A stretch of 64,000 bases of DNA from Streptomyces olindensis. GTDB lineage: Bacteria; Actinomycetota; Actinomycetes; Streptomycetales; Streptomycetaceae. The stretch covers positions 1 to 64,000 of the forward strand of contig JJOH01000012.1 of NCBI GenBank assembly GCA_000696115.1, read 5' to 3'. Shown in pieces: positions 11,174 to 20,110 of the stretch. The first letter of the stretch is position 1; every line of letters starts with the position of its first letter. The notes beneath the pieces were generated by a model. It was not told the DNA's origin. It ran no database searches and was given only the letters and a program-made list of their open reading frames with translations. Made by a program: the position numbers and the translations under genes.

Positions 11174-13930
11174 ATGGCCTCACGTCCCTCCGCAGCCAAG
11201 AAGTCGCCCGCGAAGAAGGCGGCCGCTTCGGCGAAGGCTCCGGCGAAGAAGGCCGCTGCCAAGAAAGCCCCCGCGAAGAAGGCGCCCGCCAAGAAGGCCG
11301 CGGCGAAGAAGCCCGCGCCCAAACCGGCACCCAGCCCGACCGGAGGCATCTACCGGCTCGTGCGCGCCCTGTGGCTCGGCGTCGCGCACGCGGTCGGAGC
11401 CGTGTTCCGCGGCATAGGGCAGGGCGCCAAGAACCTCGACCCGGCCCACCGCAAGGACGGCGTCGCCCTGCTGCTGCTCGCCATCGCGCTGATCGTCGCC
11501 GCCGGCACCTGGGCCGACCTGAAGGGCCCCGTGGGCGATCTGGTCGAGATCCTGGTGACCGGTGCCTTCGGCCGGCTCGACCTGCTCGTGCCGATACTGC
11601 TCGCCGTCATCGCCGTCCGCTTCATCCGCCACCCGGAGCAGCCCGAGGCCAACGGACGGATCGTCATCGGTCTGTCCGCGCTCGTCATCGGCGTGCTCGG
11701 CCAGGTGCACATCGCGTGCGGTTCGCCCGCGCGCGGGGACGGCATGCAGGCCATAAGGGACGCCGGCGGGCTCATCGGCTGGGCCATGGCGACCCCGCTG
11801 TCCTACGCCATGGGCGACGTGCTCGCCGTGCCGCTGCTCGTACTGCTGACGATCTTCGGGCTGCTGGTCGTCACGGCCACCCCCGTCAACGCCATTCCGC
11901 AGCGGCTGCGGCTGCTCGGTGTGCGGCTCGGGATCGTCCGCGACCCGGCCGAGGACGAGTTCGGCCTCCCCGAGGACGACGAGCGGTACGAGGAGCAGTG
12001 GCGTGAGGCGCTGCCCGCGCGCCCGCGCGGCAGGCGCGCGCCGGCGCCCGCGGCGTACGACCCTGACAGCGCCGAGCAGGAGGCCCTCCAGAAGCGCCGT
12101 GGCCGTCCCCGGCGCTCGGCCGTGCCGCAGCCCGACATGGACCGGCCCAGGGACGCCGTGGACGTCGCCGCGGCGGCCGCCGCCGCGCTCGACGGCGCCG
12201 TGCTCCACGGCATGCCGCCCTCGCCGATCGTCGCCGACCTCACCCAGGGCGTGCGGGTGGGCGACCAGGAGCCGACCACGCCGACGCCCGTCCCGGCCGC
12301 CCGGCCCCAGCAGGACAAGCCCCAGCAGGACAAGCCCCAGCAGGACAAGCCGGAACCGCAGAAGCCGAAGGCCGGCGTCCGCGACCTCACCAAGGCGCCG
12401 CCCTCCGAGCCCCGCGACCTGCCCCCGCGCGCGGAGCAGCTCCAGCTCTCCGGCGACATCACGTACTCCCTGCCGTCGCTCGACCTGCTGGAGCGCGGTG
12501 GCCCGGGCAAGGCCCGCAGCGCCGCCAACGACGCCATAGTCGCCGCGCTGACCAACGTCTTCACCGAGTTCAAGGTGGACGCCAACGTCACCGGCTTCAC
12601 CCGCGGACCGACGGTGACGCGCTACGAGATCGAGCTCGGCCCCGCCGTGAAGGTCGAGCGGATCACCGCCCTGGCCAAGAACATCGCCTACGCCGTCGCC
12701 AGCCCCGACGTGCGGATCATCAGCCCGATCCCCGGCAAGTCCGCGGTCGGCATCGAGATCCCGAACACCGACCGCGAGATGGTCAACCTCGGTGACGTCC
12801 TGCGTCTGGCGGAGTCCGCGGAGGACGACGACCCGATGCTGGTCGCCTTCGGCAAGGACGTCGAGGGCGGCTACGTCATGCACTCGCTGGCGAAGATGCC
12901 GCACATGCTGGTCGCCGGCGCCACCGGCTCCGGCAAGTCGTCCTGCATCAACTGCCTGATCACCTCGATCATGATGCGGGCGACCCCTGAGGACGTCCGG
13001 ATGATCCTGGTCGACCCCAAGCGGGTCGAGCTGACCGCCTACGAGGGCATCCCGCACCTGATCACGCCGATCATCACCAACCCCAAGCGGGCCGCCGAGG
13101 CGCTCCAGTGGGTCGTCCGCGAGATGGACCTGCGCTACGACGACCTGGCCGCCTACGGCTACCGGCACATCGACGACTTCAACCGCGCGGTGCGCGAGGG
13201 CAAGGTCAAGCCGCCCGAGGGCAGCGAGCGGGAGCTCCAGCCGTACCCGTACCTGCTGGTCATCGTGGACGAGCTGGCCGACCTGATGATGGTCGCGCCG
13301 CGGGACGTCGAGGACGCGATCGTGCGCATCACGCAGCTCGCGCGCGCGGCCGGCATCCACCTGGTGCTCGCCACGCAGCGGCCCTCGGTGGACGTCGTCA
13401 CCGGTCTGATCAAGGCGAACGTGCCGTCGCGGCTGGCCTTCGCCACGTCCTCGCTCGCCGACTCGCGGGTCATCCTCGACCAGCCGGGCGCCGAGAAGCT
13501 CATCGGCAAGGGTGACGGCCTGTTCCTGCCGATGGGGGCCAACAAGCCCACCCGTATGCAGGGCGCCTTCGTCACCGAGGAGGAGATCGCGGGCGTCGTC
13601 CGGCACTGCAAGGAGCAGATGACGCCCGTCTTCCGGGACGACGTCGTCGTGGGCACCAAGCAGAAGAAGGAGATCGACGAGGACATCGGCGACGACCTCG
13701 ACCTGCTGTGCCAGGCGGCCGAACTGGTCGTCTCCACGCAGTTCGGGTCGACGTCCATGCTCCAGCGCAAACTGCGCGTCGGCTTCGCCAAGGCCGGGCG
13801 GCTGATGGACCTCATGGAGTCCCGGAACATCGTCGGGCCGAGCGAGGGTTCGAAGGCTCGTGACGTTCTTGTGAAGCCTGATGAGCTGGATGGCGTGCTC
13901 GCGCTGATCCGGGGGGAGTCTGAAGGGTAG
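11174..13930 (+). CDS. ftsK: DNA translocase FtsK
   Basis: The 918-residue protein moves DNA through the division septum; in Streptomyces it acts at sporulation septa. A Lys/Ala-rich N-terminus (about 50 residues) precedes four membrane segments (about residues 95-245) and a Pro/Gln-rich linker containing three copies of QQDKP. The motor domain has Walker A in GATGSGKSS (near 580) and Walker B in LLVIVDELADLM (near 693). The C-terminal winged-helix gamma domain (about 842-918, ending in SKARDVLVKPDEL) would read KOPS-like polarity sites. The ATG at 11174 follows TAACCT (11161-11166) by 7 nt, suggesting a leaderless transcript; a GTG 12 codons upstream has no ribosome binding site either. Confidence 0.93.
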   Translation: MASRPSAAKKSPAKKAAASAKAPAKKAAAKKAPAKKAPAKKAAAKKPAPKPAPSPTGGIYRLVRALWLGVAHAVGAVFRGIGQGAKNLDPAHRKDGVALLLLAIALIVAAGTWADLKGPVGDLVEILVTGAFGRLDLLVPILLAVIAVRFIRHPEQPEANGRIVIGLSALVIGVLGQVHIACGSPARGDGMQAIRDAGGLIGWAMATPLSYAMGDVLAVPLLVLLTIFGLLVVTATPVNAIPQRLRLLGVRLGIVRDPAEDEFGLPEDDERYEEQWREALPARPRGRRAPAPAAYDPDSAEQEALQKRRGRPRRSAVPQPDMDRPRDAVDVAAAAAAALDGAVLHGMPPSPIVADLTQGVRVGDQEPTTPTPVPAARPQQDKPQQDKPQQDKPEPQKPKAGVRDLTKAPPSEPRDLPPRAEQLQLSGDITYSLPSLDLLERGGPGKARSAANDAIVAALTNVFTEFKVDANVTGFTRGPTVTRYEIELGPAVKVERITALAKNIAYAVASPDVRIISPIPGKSAVGIEIPNTDREMVNLGDVLRLAESAEDDDPMLVAFGKDVEGGYVMHSLAKMPHMLVAGATGSGKSSCINCLITSIMMRATPEDVRMILVDPKRVELTAYEGIPHLITPIITNPKRAAEALQWVVREMDLRYDDLAAYGYRHIDDFNRAVREGKVKPPEGSERELQPYPYLLVIVDELADLMMVAPRDVEDAIVRITQLARAAGIHLVLATQRPSVDVVTGLIKANVPSRLAFATSSLADSRVILDQPGAEKLIGKGDGLFLPMGANKPTRMQGAFVTEEEIAGVVRHCKEQMTPVFRDDVVVGTKQKKEIDEDIGDDLDLLCQAAELVVSTQFGSTSMLQRKLRVGFAKAGRLMDLMESRNIVGPSEGSKARDVLVKPDELDGVLALIRGESEG

Positions 13931-14072
13931 GGAAGCGGGACACGGTGGTCGCCTCGCCGAGCGGTGTACGGCAACCGGGTGTCCGGATCGTGACTCACCC
14001 GTAAGGGATCATTGAGCAACCGTTTCCCTTCGGCGTACGTCAAGTTGAGGGAAGCGAAAAGCAGCGACCCCA

Positions 14073-14100
14073 CCATCGGGATGTCGGGCCATTCCGATGG
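14073..14100. promoter_or_regulatory. Inverted repeat upstream of the rodZ-like gene
   Basis: CCATCGG at 14073-14079 and CCGATGG at 14094-14100 form perfect 7-bp arms separated by 14 nt, roughly 25 bp ahead of the candidate -35 box. It could be an operator; no regulator is identified. Confidence 0.35.
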
Positions 14101-14122
14101 CGTACAAAGTGCCACCGCCCGG

Positions 14123-14153
14123 TTGCCCCACCCTTTTGTACCCCCCCTAGACT
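14123..14153 (+). promoter_or_regulatory. Possible promoter of the rodZ-like gene
   Basis: TTGCCC at 14123-14128 and TAGACT at 14148-14153 are 19 nt apart. The -10 box is good and the -35 box moderate. Confidence 0.4.
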
Positions 14154-14195
14154 GAACCTCCAGCACAGGCGGCTACACGCTCGAAAGGCGCCCCC

Positions 14196-15044
14196 GTGTC
14201 CATCGGCAACTCCCCTGAAGACGAGCGTCCGTTCGAAGACGAGCGCGTCGAAGAAGACCGCGAGGAAGCCCGCCCCTCCATCGGCCGTGCCCTGCAGCAG
14301 GCTCGTATCGCCGCCGGGCTGACCGTCGACGACGTCAGTAGCGCCACCCGGGTCCGCATGAACATCGTGCACGCCATCGAGGCGGACGACTTCACCGCCT
14401 GCGGTGGGGACGTGTACGCCCGCGGACACATCAGGACCCTGGCCAAGGCCGTCCACCTCGACCCGGCCCCGCTGCTCGCCCAGTACGGCGAGGAGCACGG
14501 CGGGCGTCCGGCACCGACCCCGGCAGCTCCCCTCTTCGAGGCGGAACGTATCCGTCCGGAGCGGCGGGGGCCCAACTGGACCGCGGCCATGGTCGCCGCG
14601 ATCGTCGCCGTGATCGGTTTCGTCGGGTTCACGATGTTCCAGGGCGGCGACGACGGCACCGGCGAGGCCAACGTGGCCGAGGGATCCACCCCCGGCGACT
14701 CCGCCTCTCCCACCACCAAGACCAAGAAGCCCGCCGACCCCGAGCCCGAGCCCTCGGACAGCGCCATCGCGGCCGCGCCGCAGGACAAGGTGACGGTCCA
14801 GGTGGCCGCCGCCGACGGCCGCAGCTGGATCGCCGCCCGGGACCACAACGGCCGGATGCTCTTCGACGGCGTCCTCAAGCAGGGCGACTCCAAGACCTTC
14901 CAGGACAGCTCCAAGATCCACCTCGTCCTCGGGGACGCCGGCGCGATCGACCTCTTCGTCAACGGCAAGAAGATCGAGGACGACTTCCAGCCCGGCTCCG
15001 TCGAACGCCTGACGTACACCAAGGGCGACCCCGAGGCCGGGTAA
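14196..15044 (+). CDS. RodZ-like membrane protein with N-terminal helix-turn-helix
   Basis: The 282-residue protein has a HTH_25-type domain (about residues 27-95: IGRALQQARIAAGLTVDDVS, then YARGHIRTLAKAVHLDP), a single transmembrane helix (about 126-148), a Thr/Pro/Glu-rich linker and a C-terminal DUF4115-type beta domain (about 195-275). This is the architecture of RodZ, which links MreB filaments to the membrane in rod-shaped bacteria. In Streptomyces the role is not fixed, and the position behind ftsK suggests a cell-envelope or division function. The GTG start has GAAAGGCG just upstream. A strong hairpin follows the stop. Confidence 0.75.
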   Translation: MSIGNSPEDERPFEDERVEEDREEARPSIGRALQQARIAAGLTVDDVSSATRVRMNIVHAIEADDFTACGGDVYARGHIRTLAKAVHLDPAPLLAQYGEEHGGRPAPTPAAPLFEAERIRPERRGPNWTAAMVAAIVAVIGFVGFTMFQGGDDGTGEANVAEGSTPGDSASPTTKTKKPADPEPEPSDSAIAAAPQDKVTVQVAAADGRSWIAARDHNGRMLFDGVLKQGDSKTFQDSSKIHLVLGDAGAIDLFVNGKKIEDDFQPGSVERLTYTKGDPEAG

Positions 15045-15068
15045 CTCGTCCGAAGGGGTGCAGGACGT

Positions 15069-15098
15069 ACGGGGTTGGCCATGATCGGCCAACCCCGT
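15069..15098 (+). terminator. Hairpin after the rodZ-like gene
   Basis: ACGGGGTTGGCC at 15069-15080 pairs perfectly with GGCCAACCCCGT at 15087-15098 around a 6-nt loop. It ends 10 nt before the proposed rimO promoter element and has no T-run. Confidence 0.75.
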
Positions 15099-15107
15099 CG
15101 ACGTGGG

Positions 15108-15130
15108 GTGTCAGCGGGACGAAGTAGTCT
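15108..15130 (+). promoter_or_regulatory. Candidate PafBC-type (RecA-NDp-like) promoter of the rimO operon
   Basis: GTGTCAGCGGG at 15108-15118, six nt, then TAGTCT at 15125-15130. This matches TTGTCAGTGGC-N6-TAnnnT at 8 of 11 positions in the upstream part. The rimO ATG follows the -10 box by 7 nt, so the mRNA would be leaderless. Confidence 0.45.
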
Positions 15131-15137
15131 TGAGCCC

Positions 15138-16619
15138 ATGCCTGAACGCCGTACCGTCGCACTCGTCACCCTTGGCTGCGCCCGTAACGAGGTGGACTCG
15201 GAGGAGCTCGCAGGCCGTTTGGAGGCGGACGGCTGGCAGCTCGTGGAGGACGCCGAGGCCGCCGACGTCGCCGTCGTGAACACCTGCGGCTTCGTCGAAG
15301 CCGCCAAGAAGGACTCCGTCGACGCCCTCCTGGAAGCCAACGACCTCAAGGGACACGGCAGAACCCAGGCCGTCGTGGCGGTGGGCTGCATGGCCGAGCG
15401 GTACGGCAAGGAACTCGCCGAGGCCCTCCCCGAGGCCGACGGCGTGCTCGGCTTCGACGACTACGCGAACATCTCCGACCGTCTCCAGACCATCCTGAAC
15501 GGCGGCATCCACGCCGCGCACACCCCGCGCGACCGGCGCAAGCTGCTGCCGATCAGCCCGGCGGAGCGGCAGGAGTCGGCCACCGGCGTCGCGCTGCCCG
15601 GGCACGCCCCCGCCGACCTTCCGGAGGGCCTCGCTCCGGCCTCCGGCCCCCGCGCGCCCCTGCGCCGCCGGCTGGACGGCTCCCCGGTCGCCTCCGTGAA
15701 GCTGGCCTCCGGCTGCGACCGGCGCTGCTCCTTCTGCGCCATCCCGTCCTTCCGCGGCTCCTTCATCTCCCGCCGCCCGAGCGACGTGCTGAACGAGACG
15801 CGCTGGCTCGCCGAGCAGGGCGTGAAGGAGATCATGCTGGTCTCCGAGAACAACACCTCCTACGGCAAGGACCTGGGTGACATCCGCCTGCTGGAGTCGC
15901 TGCTGCCCGAGCTCGCCGAGGTCGACGGTATCGAGCGGGTGCGCGTCAGCTACCTCCAGCCGGCCGAGATGCGGCCCGGCCTCATCGACGTCCTGACCTC
16001 GACCCCGAAGGTCGCGCCCTACTTCGACCTGTCCTTCCAGCACTCCGCGCCCGGCGTGCTGCGCGCGATGCGCCGCTTCGGCGACACCGACCGGTTCCTG
16101 GAACTGCTCGACACCATCCGCAGCAAGGCGCCCGAGGCCGGCGTGCGCTCCAACTTCATCGTCGGCTTCCCCGGCGAGAGCGAGGGCGACCTCGCCGAGC
16201 TGGAGCGCTTCCTGAACGGCGCCCGGCTGGACGCCATCGGCGTCTTCGGCTACTCCGACGAGGAGGGCACCGAGGCGGCGACCTACGACAACAAGCTCGA
16301 CGAGGACGTCGTCGCCGAGCGGCTGGCCCGTGTCTCGCGGCTCGCCGAGGAACTCGTCTCGCAGCGCGCCGAGGAGCGCGTCGGCCAGACGGTGCACGTG
16401 CTCGTCGAGTCCGTCGACGACGAGGACGGCGTGTACGGCCGCGCGGCCCACCAGGCGCCCGAGACGGACGGCCAGGTGCTGCTCACGAGCGGCGCGGGCC
16501 TGGGTGTCGGCCGTATGGTCGAGGCGAAGGTGGTCGGTACGGAAGGTGTCGACCTGGTGGCCGAGCCGCTGCAGAGCTCGTTCGCGTCGCCTGCGTGGAG
16601 TGAGGAGGCGGGCAGATGA
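15138..16619 (+). CDS. rimO: Ribosomal protein S12 methylthiotransferase RimO
   Basis: The 493-residue radical-SAM enzyme adds a methylthio group to a conserved aspartate of ribosomal protein S12. The N-terminal UPF0004 domain shows [18 protein letters not shown] and [15 protein letters not shown] with two of the cysteines for the second iron-sulfur cluster. The radical-SAM motif is C193-x3-C197-x2-C200 within [16 protein letters not shown], a sequence typical of RimO and not of MiaB. A TRAM domain occupies the last 70 residues. The ATG follows a -10-like box by 7 nt, and the stop overlaps pgsA in ATGA, so rimO, pgsA and cinA are probably co-transcribed. Confidence 0.92.
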   Translation: MPERRTVALVTLGCARNEVDSEELAGRLEADGWQLVEDAEAADVAVVNTCGFVEAAKKDSVDALLEANDLKGHGRTQAVVAVGCMAERYGKELAEALPEADGVLGFDDYANISDRLQTILNGGIHAAHTPRDRRKLLPISPAERQESATGVALPGHAPADLPEGLAPASGPRAPLRRRLDGSPVASVKLASGCDRRCSFCAIPSFRGSFISRRPSDVLNETRWLAEQGVKEIMLVSENNTSYGKDLGDIRLLESLLPELAEVDGIERVRVSYLQPAEMRPGLIDVLTSTPKVAPYFDLSFQHSAPGVLRAMRRFGDTDRFLELLDTIRSKAPEAGVRSNFIVGFPGESEGDLAELERFLNGARLDAIGVFGYSDEEGTEAATYDNKLDEDVVAERLARVSRLAEELVSQRAEERVGQTVHVLVESVDDEDGVYGRAAHQAPETDGQVLLTSGAGLGVGRMVEAKVVGTEGVDLVAEPLQSSFASPAWSEEAGR

Positions 16620-17503
16620 CCGGTGTCCCGGCATCCGCGGCGGGAGGCCCCTCCGGTGCGAGGAGGGCCGGGGCCGGTGCCGCGTCCGCGGCTTCGGGGA
16701 AGGTTCCCGGGGCGGCGGCGGGGCGTGCGGCCGCGCGGTCGGCCGAGGGCGGAGCGACCGGAGCGGGGCCCGGCGCGCCGGCCGGTGCCGGTCACGGCGG
16801 TGCGGCCTCGGGTGAGGCCGGGACCGGCGTGGACGAGGCCCCGGAGAGCGTCGACGACGCGCAGGGCGAGGACGGGCCTGGGCGGGGCGGGAAGCTGGCG
16901 GCGGCCGCCGTCAACCAGGCCAGTGTCTGGAACATCGCCAACCTCCTGACGATGCTCCGGCTGGTCCTCGTACCGGCCTTCGTCGCGCTGATGCTCGCCG
17001 ACGGCGGATACGACCCGGCGTGGCGGTCCCTCGCCTGGGCGGCCTTCGCCATCGCCATGATCACCGACCTCTTCGACGGCCACCTGGCGCGCGCCTACAA
17101 CCTGGTCACGGACTTCGGGAAGATCGCCGACCCCATCGCCGACAAGGCGATCATGGGGGCGGCGCTGATCTGCCTGTCCGCGCTCGGCGATCTTCCGTGG
17201 TGGGTGACCGGGGTCATCCTCGGGCGGGAACTGGGGATCACCCTGCTGCGTTTCCTCGTCATCCGGTACGGCGTCATCCCCGCCAGCCGCGGCGGGAAGC
17301 TCAAGACGCTCACCCAGGGCGTGGCCGTGGGCATGTACGTGTTGGCGCTGACGGGGTGGCTGGCCACCCTGAGGTGGTGGGTGATGGCCGCGGCGGTCGT
17401 GCTGACCGTGGTGACGGGGCTCGACTATGTGAAACAGGCCATTGTGCTGCGCAGGCGGGGAATCGCCGAGCGCAAGGCCGCGTTGGAGGAGAAGGAAGCG
17501 TGA
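16616..17503 (+). CDS. pgsA: CDP-diacylglycerol-glycerol-3-phosphate 3-phosphatidyltransferase PgsA
   Basis: This 295-residue integral membrane enzyme makes phosphatidylglycerol phosphate, the precursor of phosphatidylglycerol and cardiolipin. The CDP-alcohol phosphatidyltransferase signature D-x2-DG-x2-AR-x8-G-x3-D-x3-D is complete in the segment that starts DLFDGHLAR and ends PIAD. Several hydrophobic helices surround it. The first 95 residues are an Ala/Gly-rich, probably disordered extension absent from the usual roughly 200-residue enzymes; an internal start cannot be excluded, but ATGA coupling to rimO supports the long form. Confidence 0.9.
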   Translation: MTGVPASAAGGPSGARRAGAGAASAASGKVPGAAAGRAAARSAEGGATGAGPGAPAGAGHGGAASGEAGTGVDEAPESVDDAQGEDGPGRGGKLAAAAVNQASVWNIANLLTMLRLVLVPAFVALMLADGGYDPAWRSLAWAAFAIAMITDLFDGHLARAYNLVTDFGKIADPIADKAIMGAALICLSALGDLPWWVTGVILGRELGITLLRFLVIRYGVIPASRGGKLKTLTQGVAVGMYVLALTGWLATLRWWVMAAAVVLTVVTGLDYVKQAIVLRRRGIAERKAALEEKEA

Positions 17504-18045
17504 GTTCCACGGCCACCGACGTGGTGCGACTACTCACGGTGAAGGGCGAGACGCTCGCCGTCGCGGAGTCGCTGACCGGTGGCCTCGTTGCGGCGGAGAT
17601 CACATCCGTCCCCGGGGCGTCCAAGGTCTTCCGGGGCTCGGTGACCGCCTACGCCACCGAACTGAAGCAGGAACTGCTCGGTGTCGACGCCACCCTGCTG
17701 GCGGCGCGCGGAGCGGTGGACCCGCAGGTCGCGGCGCAGATGGCGGTCGGCGTGCGCAAGGCGCTGGGCACCGACTGGGGCATCGCGACCACTGGTGTGG
17801 CGGGCCCGGATCCGCAGGACGGACAGCCCGTCGGGACGGTCTTCGTGGCCGTGGACGGACCCGCCGGGGCCGATTCCGGTTCTGCCGGCGGCGGAAAAGT
17901 GGAGGGTCTGCGGTTGAACGGCGACCGCGCGGAAATTCGTAGAGAGAGTGTACGGAGCGTACTCGCACTGCTCCTGGAGGAGCTTGCGAGCGAACAGACT
18001 GGGAATGAGCGGGCACAGGATACGGAACGGAACGGGGGGTTTTGA
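17500..18045 (+). CDS. cinA: CinA C-terminal-domain protein (nicotinamide-nucleotide amidohydrolase, PncC type)
   Basis: The 181-residue protein consists only of the CinA C-terminal (PncC) domain, which hydrolyses NMN to NaMN in NAD recycling. Family motifs are VAESLTGGLVAAEITSVPGA, SVTAYATELKQELLGV and TTGVAGPD followed by GQPVGTVFVAV. A Gly/Ser-rich insert interrupts the domain near residues 124-134. The GTG start overlaps the pgsA stop in GTGA, implying translational coupling. The end is a polar tail of about 20 residues. Confidence 0.87.
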   Translation: MSSTATDVVRLLTVKGETLAVAESLTGGLVAAEITSVPGASKVFRGSVTAYATELKQELLGVDATLLAARGAVDPQVAAQMAVGVRKALGTDWGIATTGVAGPDPQDGQPVGTVFVAVDGPAGADSGSAGGGKVEGLRLNGDRAEIRRESVRSVLALLLEELASEQTGNERAQDTERNGGF

Positions 18046-18154
18046 TGTTTGCAGCCCTGAGTGAACACGACATCGCTCCCCGCACGGCCGCGGCGCAAGG
18101 CGGTACGGTGGGGCGTAATGGATGCGGCTACGCGGTCCGAGGAGGGAGCCACCG

Positions 18155-18535
18155 ATGATTCTGCTCCGTCGCCTGCTGGGTGACGTGCTGCGTCGGCAGC
18201 GCCAGCGCCAGGGCCGTACTCTGCGCGAAGTCTCCTCGTCCGCCCGAGTCTCACTCGGCTATCTCTCCGAGGTGGAGCGGGGGCAGAAGGAGGCTTCCTC
18301 CGAGCTGCTCTCCGCCATCTGCGACGCGCTGGACGTACGGATGTCCGAGCTCATGCGGGAAGTGAGCGACGAACTCGCCCTCGCCGAGCTGGCCCAGTCT
18401 GCTGCGGCCACCCCCAGCGAGCCTGTACCCACGCCGGTTCGGCCGATGCTGGGTTCCGTTTCGGTGACCGGTGTGCCACCGGAACGGGTGACCATCAAGG
18501 CGCCCGCCGAGGCGGTGGACGTCGTCGCCGCGTGA
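18155..18535 (+). CDS. clgR: XRE-family transcriptional activator ClgR
   Basis: The 126-residue protein has an N-terminal Cro/C1-type helix-turn-helix (about residues 12-65, containing [20 protein letters not shown] and [19 protein letters not shown]). In S. lividans ClgR activates clpP1P2, clpC and lon and is itself a ClpP substrate recognised by its terminal alanines. This protein ends VDVVAA, consistent with such a degron. GGAGGGAG lies 6 nt ahead of the ATG; a longer in-frame reading adds 11 residues without a better site. It is downstream of cinA by 109 bp, a spacing that leaves room for its own promoter. Confidence 0.87.
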   Translation: MILLRRLLGDVLRRQRQRQGRTLREVSSSARVSLGYLSEVERGQKEASSELLSAICDALDVRMSELMREVSDELALAELAQSAAATPSEPVPTPVRPMLGSVSVTGVPPERVTIKAPAEAVDVVAA

Positions 18536-18563
18536 CGCCTCGCGCGTACGTGGCATGAACGAG

Positions 18564-18628
18564 CGGCGCCGAACGGGCGCCGGGATGTGGTGAGGCCCCG
18601 GCCGGGGTCCTCCGGGAGATCCGGAGGA
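18564..18628 (+). terminator. Pair of hairpins after clgR
   Basis: CGGCGCC/GGCGCCG at 18564-18582 (5-nt loop) and TCCTCCGG/CCGGAGGA at 18608-18628 (5-nt loop) are both perfect stems. They sit in the 223-bp gap before dpsC, where no gene is seen, and probably end the clgR transcript. Confidence 0.55.
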
Positions 18629-18758
18629 GAGTCGGTCGGGGTTTTCGCTTGTCTGCGGGCGACCCGACACTGCCGTGTCCGGTTTGTGTGCGTTTGCCGG
18701 TGGGGCGTGCGGCCGTCATCGTTGAGGGGATGGCGGGGGGCAGTCCACGGAGGTGCGG

Positions 18759-19229
18759 ATGTACGTCGTGAAGAGCCCGTTGTCGGACGCGAGCCTGAAG
18801 ACCGTGTCCGAGGCACTGCAGGGTGCCCTCGTCGACCTGGTGGACCTCGCCCTCGTGGCGAAGCAGATCCACTGGAACGTGGTGGGGCCGCGCTTCCGCT
18901 CCGTGCACCTCCAGCTCGACGAGGTCGTCGACACGGCGCGGAAGTACTCCGACACCGTGGCGGAGCGCGCCGCCGCGCTGGGAATCCCGCCCGACGGGCG
19001 GGCCGCGACGGTGGCCGTCGGCAGCGGGATCGGCGTGACGCCCGAGGGCTGGGTCGACGACACGACCGCCGTGGGGACGCTCGTCGAGGCGCTGGGCGCG
19101 GTGATCGCGCGGATGCGGGAGCGGGTGGAGGCGACCGGTGAGCCGGATCCGGTGAGCCAGGACATCTTCATCGGGATCACCGCGGAGCTGGAGAAGCATC
19201 ACTGGATGTTCCAGGCCGAGAACGGGTGA
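18759..19229 (+). CDS. dpsC: Dps-family ferritin-like DNA-protection protein DpsC
   Basis: The 156-residue four-helix protein belongs to the Dps family, which oxidises and stores iron and helps compact the nucleoid. The ferroxidase-region signature is KQIHWNVVGPRFRSVHLQLD with the conserved His and acidic residues, and helix D ends in DIFIGITAELEKHHWMFQAE. By position it matches DpsC of S. coelicolor, one of three Dps proteins there. ACGGAGG precedes the ATG by 5 nt, which favours it over the GTG two codons upstream. It stands alone as a transcription unit, preceded by the clgR terminator hairpins. Confidence 0.88.
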   Translation: MYVVKSPLSDASLKTVSEALQGALVDLVDLALVAKQIHWNVVGPRFRSVHLQLDEVVDTARKYSDTVAERAAALGIPPDGRAATVAVGSGIGVTPEGWVDDTTAVGTLVEALGAVIARMRERVEATGEPDPVSQDIFIGITAELEKHHWMFQAENG

Positions 19230-19455
19230 TCGGAGGAGCGGGCGCGACGGCCTGCGCGGCAGTGGGTGCGGCGGCCTCCGTGGCAGTGGGTGCGGAGGCC
19301 TCTGCGGCGGCGGCAGCCTGCGTGGCAGCGGGCGCGGGACCGGTCGGGGGTGTCGCCGTTCGGCGGGGCGGGGTGCGCGGTGCGCCTGTGTGCCCGTGGT
19401 GCGCCCTGTCCGCGCGGTCGGGCGGCCTCATAGCGTCGGGCCGGAGGTGGCGGCC

Positions 19456-19971
19456 ATGGCGGGGATAGAGCGCCGGGGGGTCTGGCGCTGGGGGATGCGC
19501 GGGGGCGTGCTCGGGCTGGCGGCGCTGTGGTGGTGGGCCGTGCTCCGGCTGGCGGTGGTGCCCGGTGCGGGGGTGTGGGAGGCGGCGGTCGCGGCCGGTG
19601 GGTGGGGGCTGAGTGTGCTGCCGGTGCACTGTGTGGCGAAGGGGCGGGCGCGGGGGGCGGTTGGTTCGGGGCGGTGGCGGAGGGGCTGGGGGGTGGGGCG
19701 TCGGGGTGGAGTGTCGCGGGGGTGGAGTGCGGTGTTGCGGGGGTGGGGCGGGGGCGAGGTGCGGTGGCTCGGCGGGGGTGAGGGGCTGTGGGGGCAGGCT
19801 GTGGGGTGGGTGGCTGTCGGTGGGCGGCGGTGGAGGTGCGTCGGGCGTCGGTGGTCGGTGGTGGGAGTGGGGCGTCCGTGGTCGGGCTGTGGGGTGGGTG
19901 GCTGTCGGTCGGCGGTGGAGTGGTCGGGCCGTGGGGGTGAGTGGGCGCCGGTGGCCGGACGGTGGGGGTGA
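19456..19971 (+). CDS. Small hydrophobic protein of unknown function with a G-rich, low-complexity 3' part
   Basis: The first 75 residues look like a real small membrane protein: MAGIERRGVWRWGMRGGV, a hydrophobic helix LGLAALWWWAVLRLAVV, a short turn and a second hydrophobic stretch ending SVLPVHCVAKG. CCGGAGG lies 8 nt before the ATG. From about residue 78 the frame runs into a G/T-rich low-complexity tract and encodes only Gly, Arg and Trp until 19971, so the functional protein may have been shorter and lost its stop. No family recognised. Confidence 0.45.
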   Translation: MAGIERRGVWRWGMRGGVLGLAALWWWAVLRLAVVPGAGVWEAAVAAGGWGLSVLPVHCVAKGRARGAVGSGRWRRGWGVGRRGGVSRGWSAVLRGWGGGEVRWLGGGEGLWGQAVGWVAVGGRRWRCVGRRWSVVGVGRPWSGCGVGGCRSAVEWSGRGGEWAPVAGRWG

Positions 19972-20090
19972 GTGTGTGTCCGTGGTCGAGTGGCGGGGAC
20001 GGGTGGGGGTTGGTGGTCGGGCCGCGGGGTGTGTGGTCGTCTGGCGTGGAGCGGTGCGGTGGTGGCCGGCTGAGTGGTGGGGTCGGGGCT
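19640..20090 (+). repeat. G/T-rich, strand-biased low-complexity tract
   Basis: About 450 bp in which the plus strand is overwhelmingly G and T, built from irregular copies of GGGTGGG, GTGGGTGGCTGTCGGT and GGGGGTGG. A quadruplex-capable set of four G-runs (loops 2, 1 and 4 nt) is at 19682-19706. It lies downstream of the small membrane protein and converges on the SDR gene. Confidence 0.7.
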
Positions 20091-20110
20091 ACCACGGCAT
20101 CGCCACGGCG

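Noticed and set aside
11180..13606. Long minus-strand frame inside ftsK
   Set aside because: Shadow of ftsK; no start signal or family motif.
19199..20095. Pro/Thr-rich minus-strand frame across the G-rich tract
   Set aside because: The composition is only the complement of a G/T-rich repeat; no start signal or motif.
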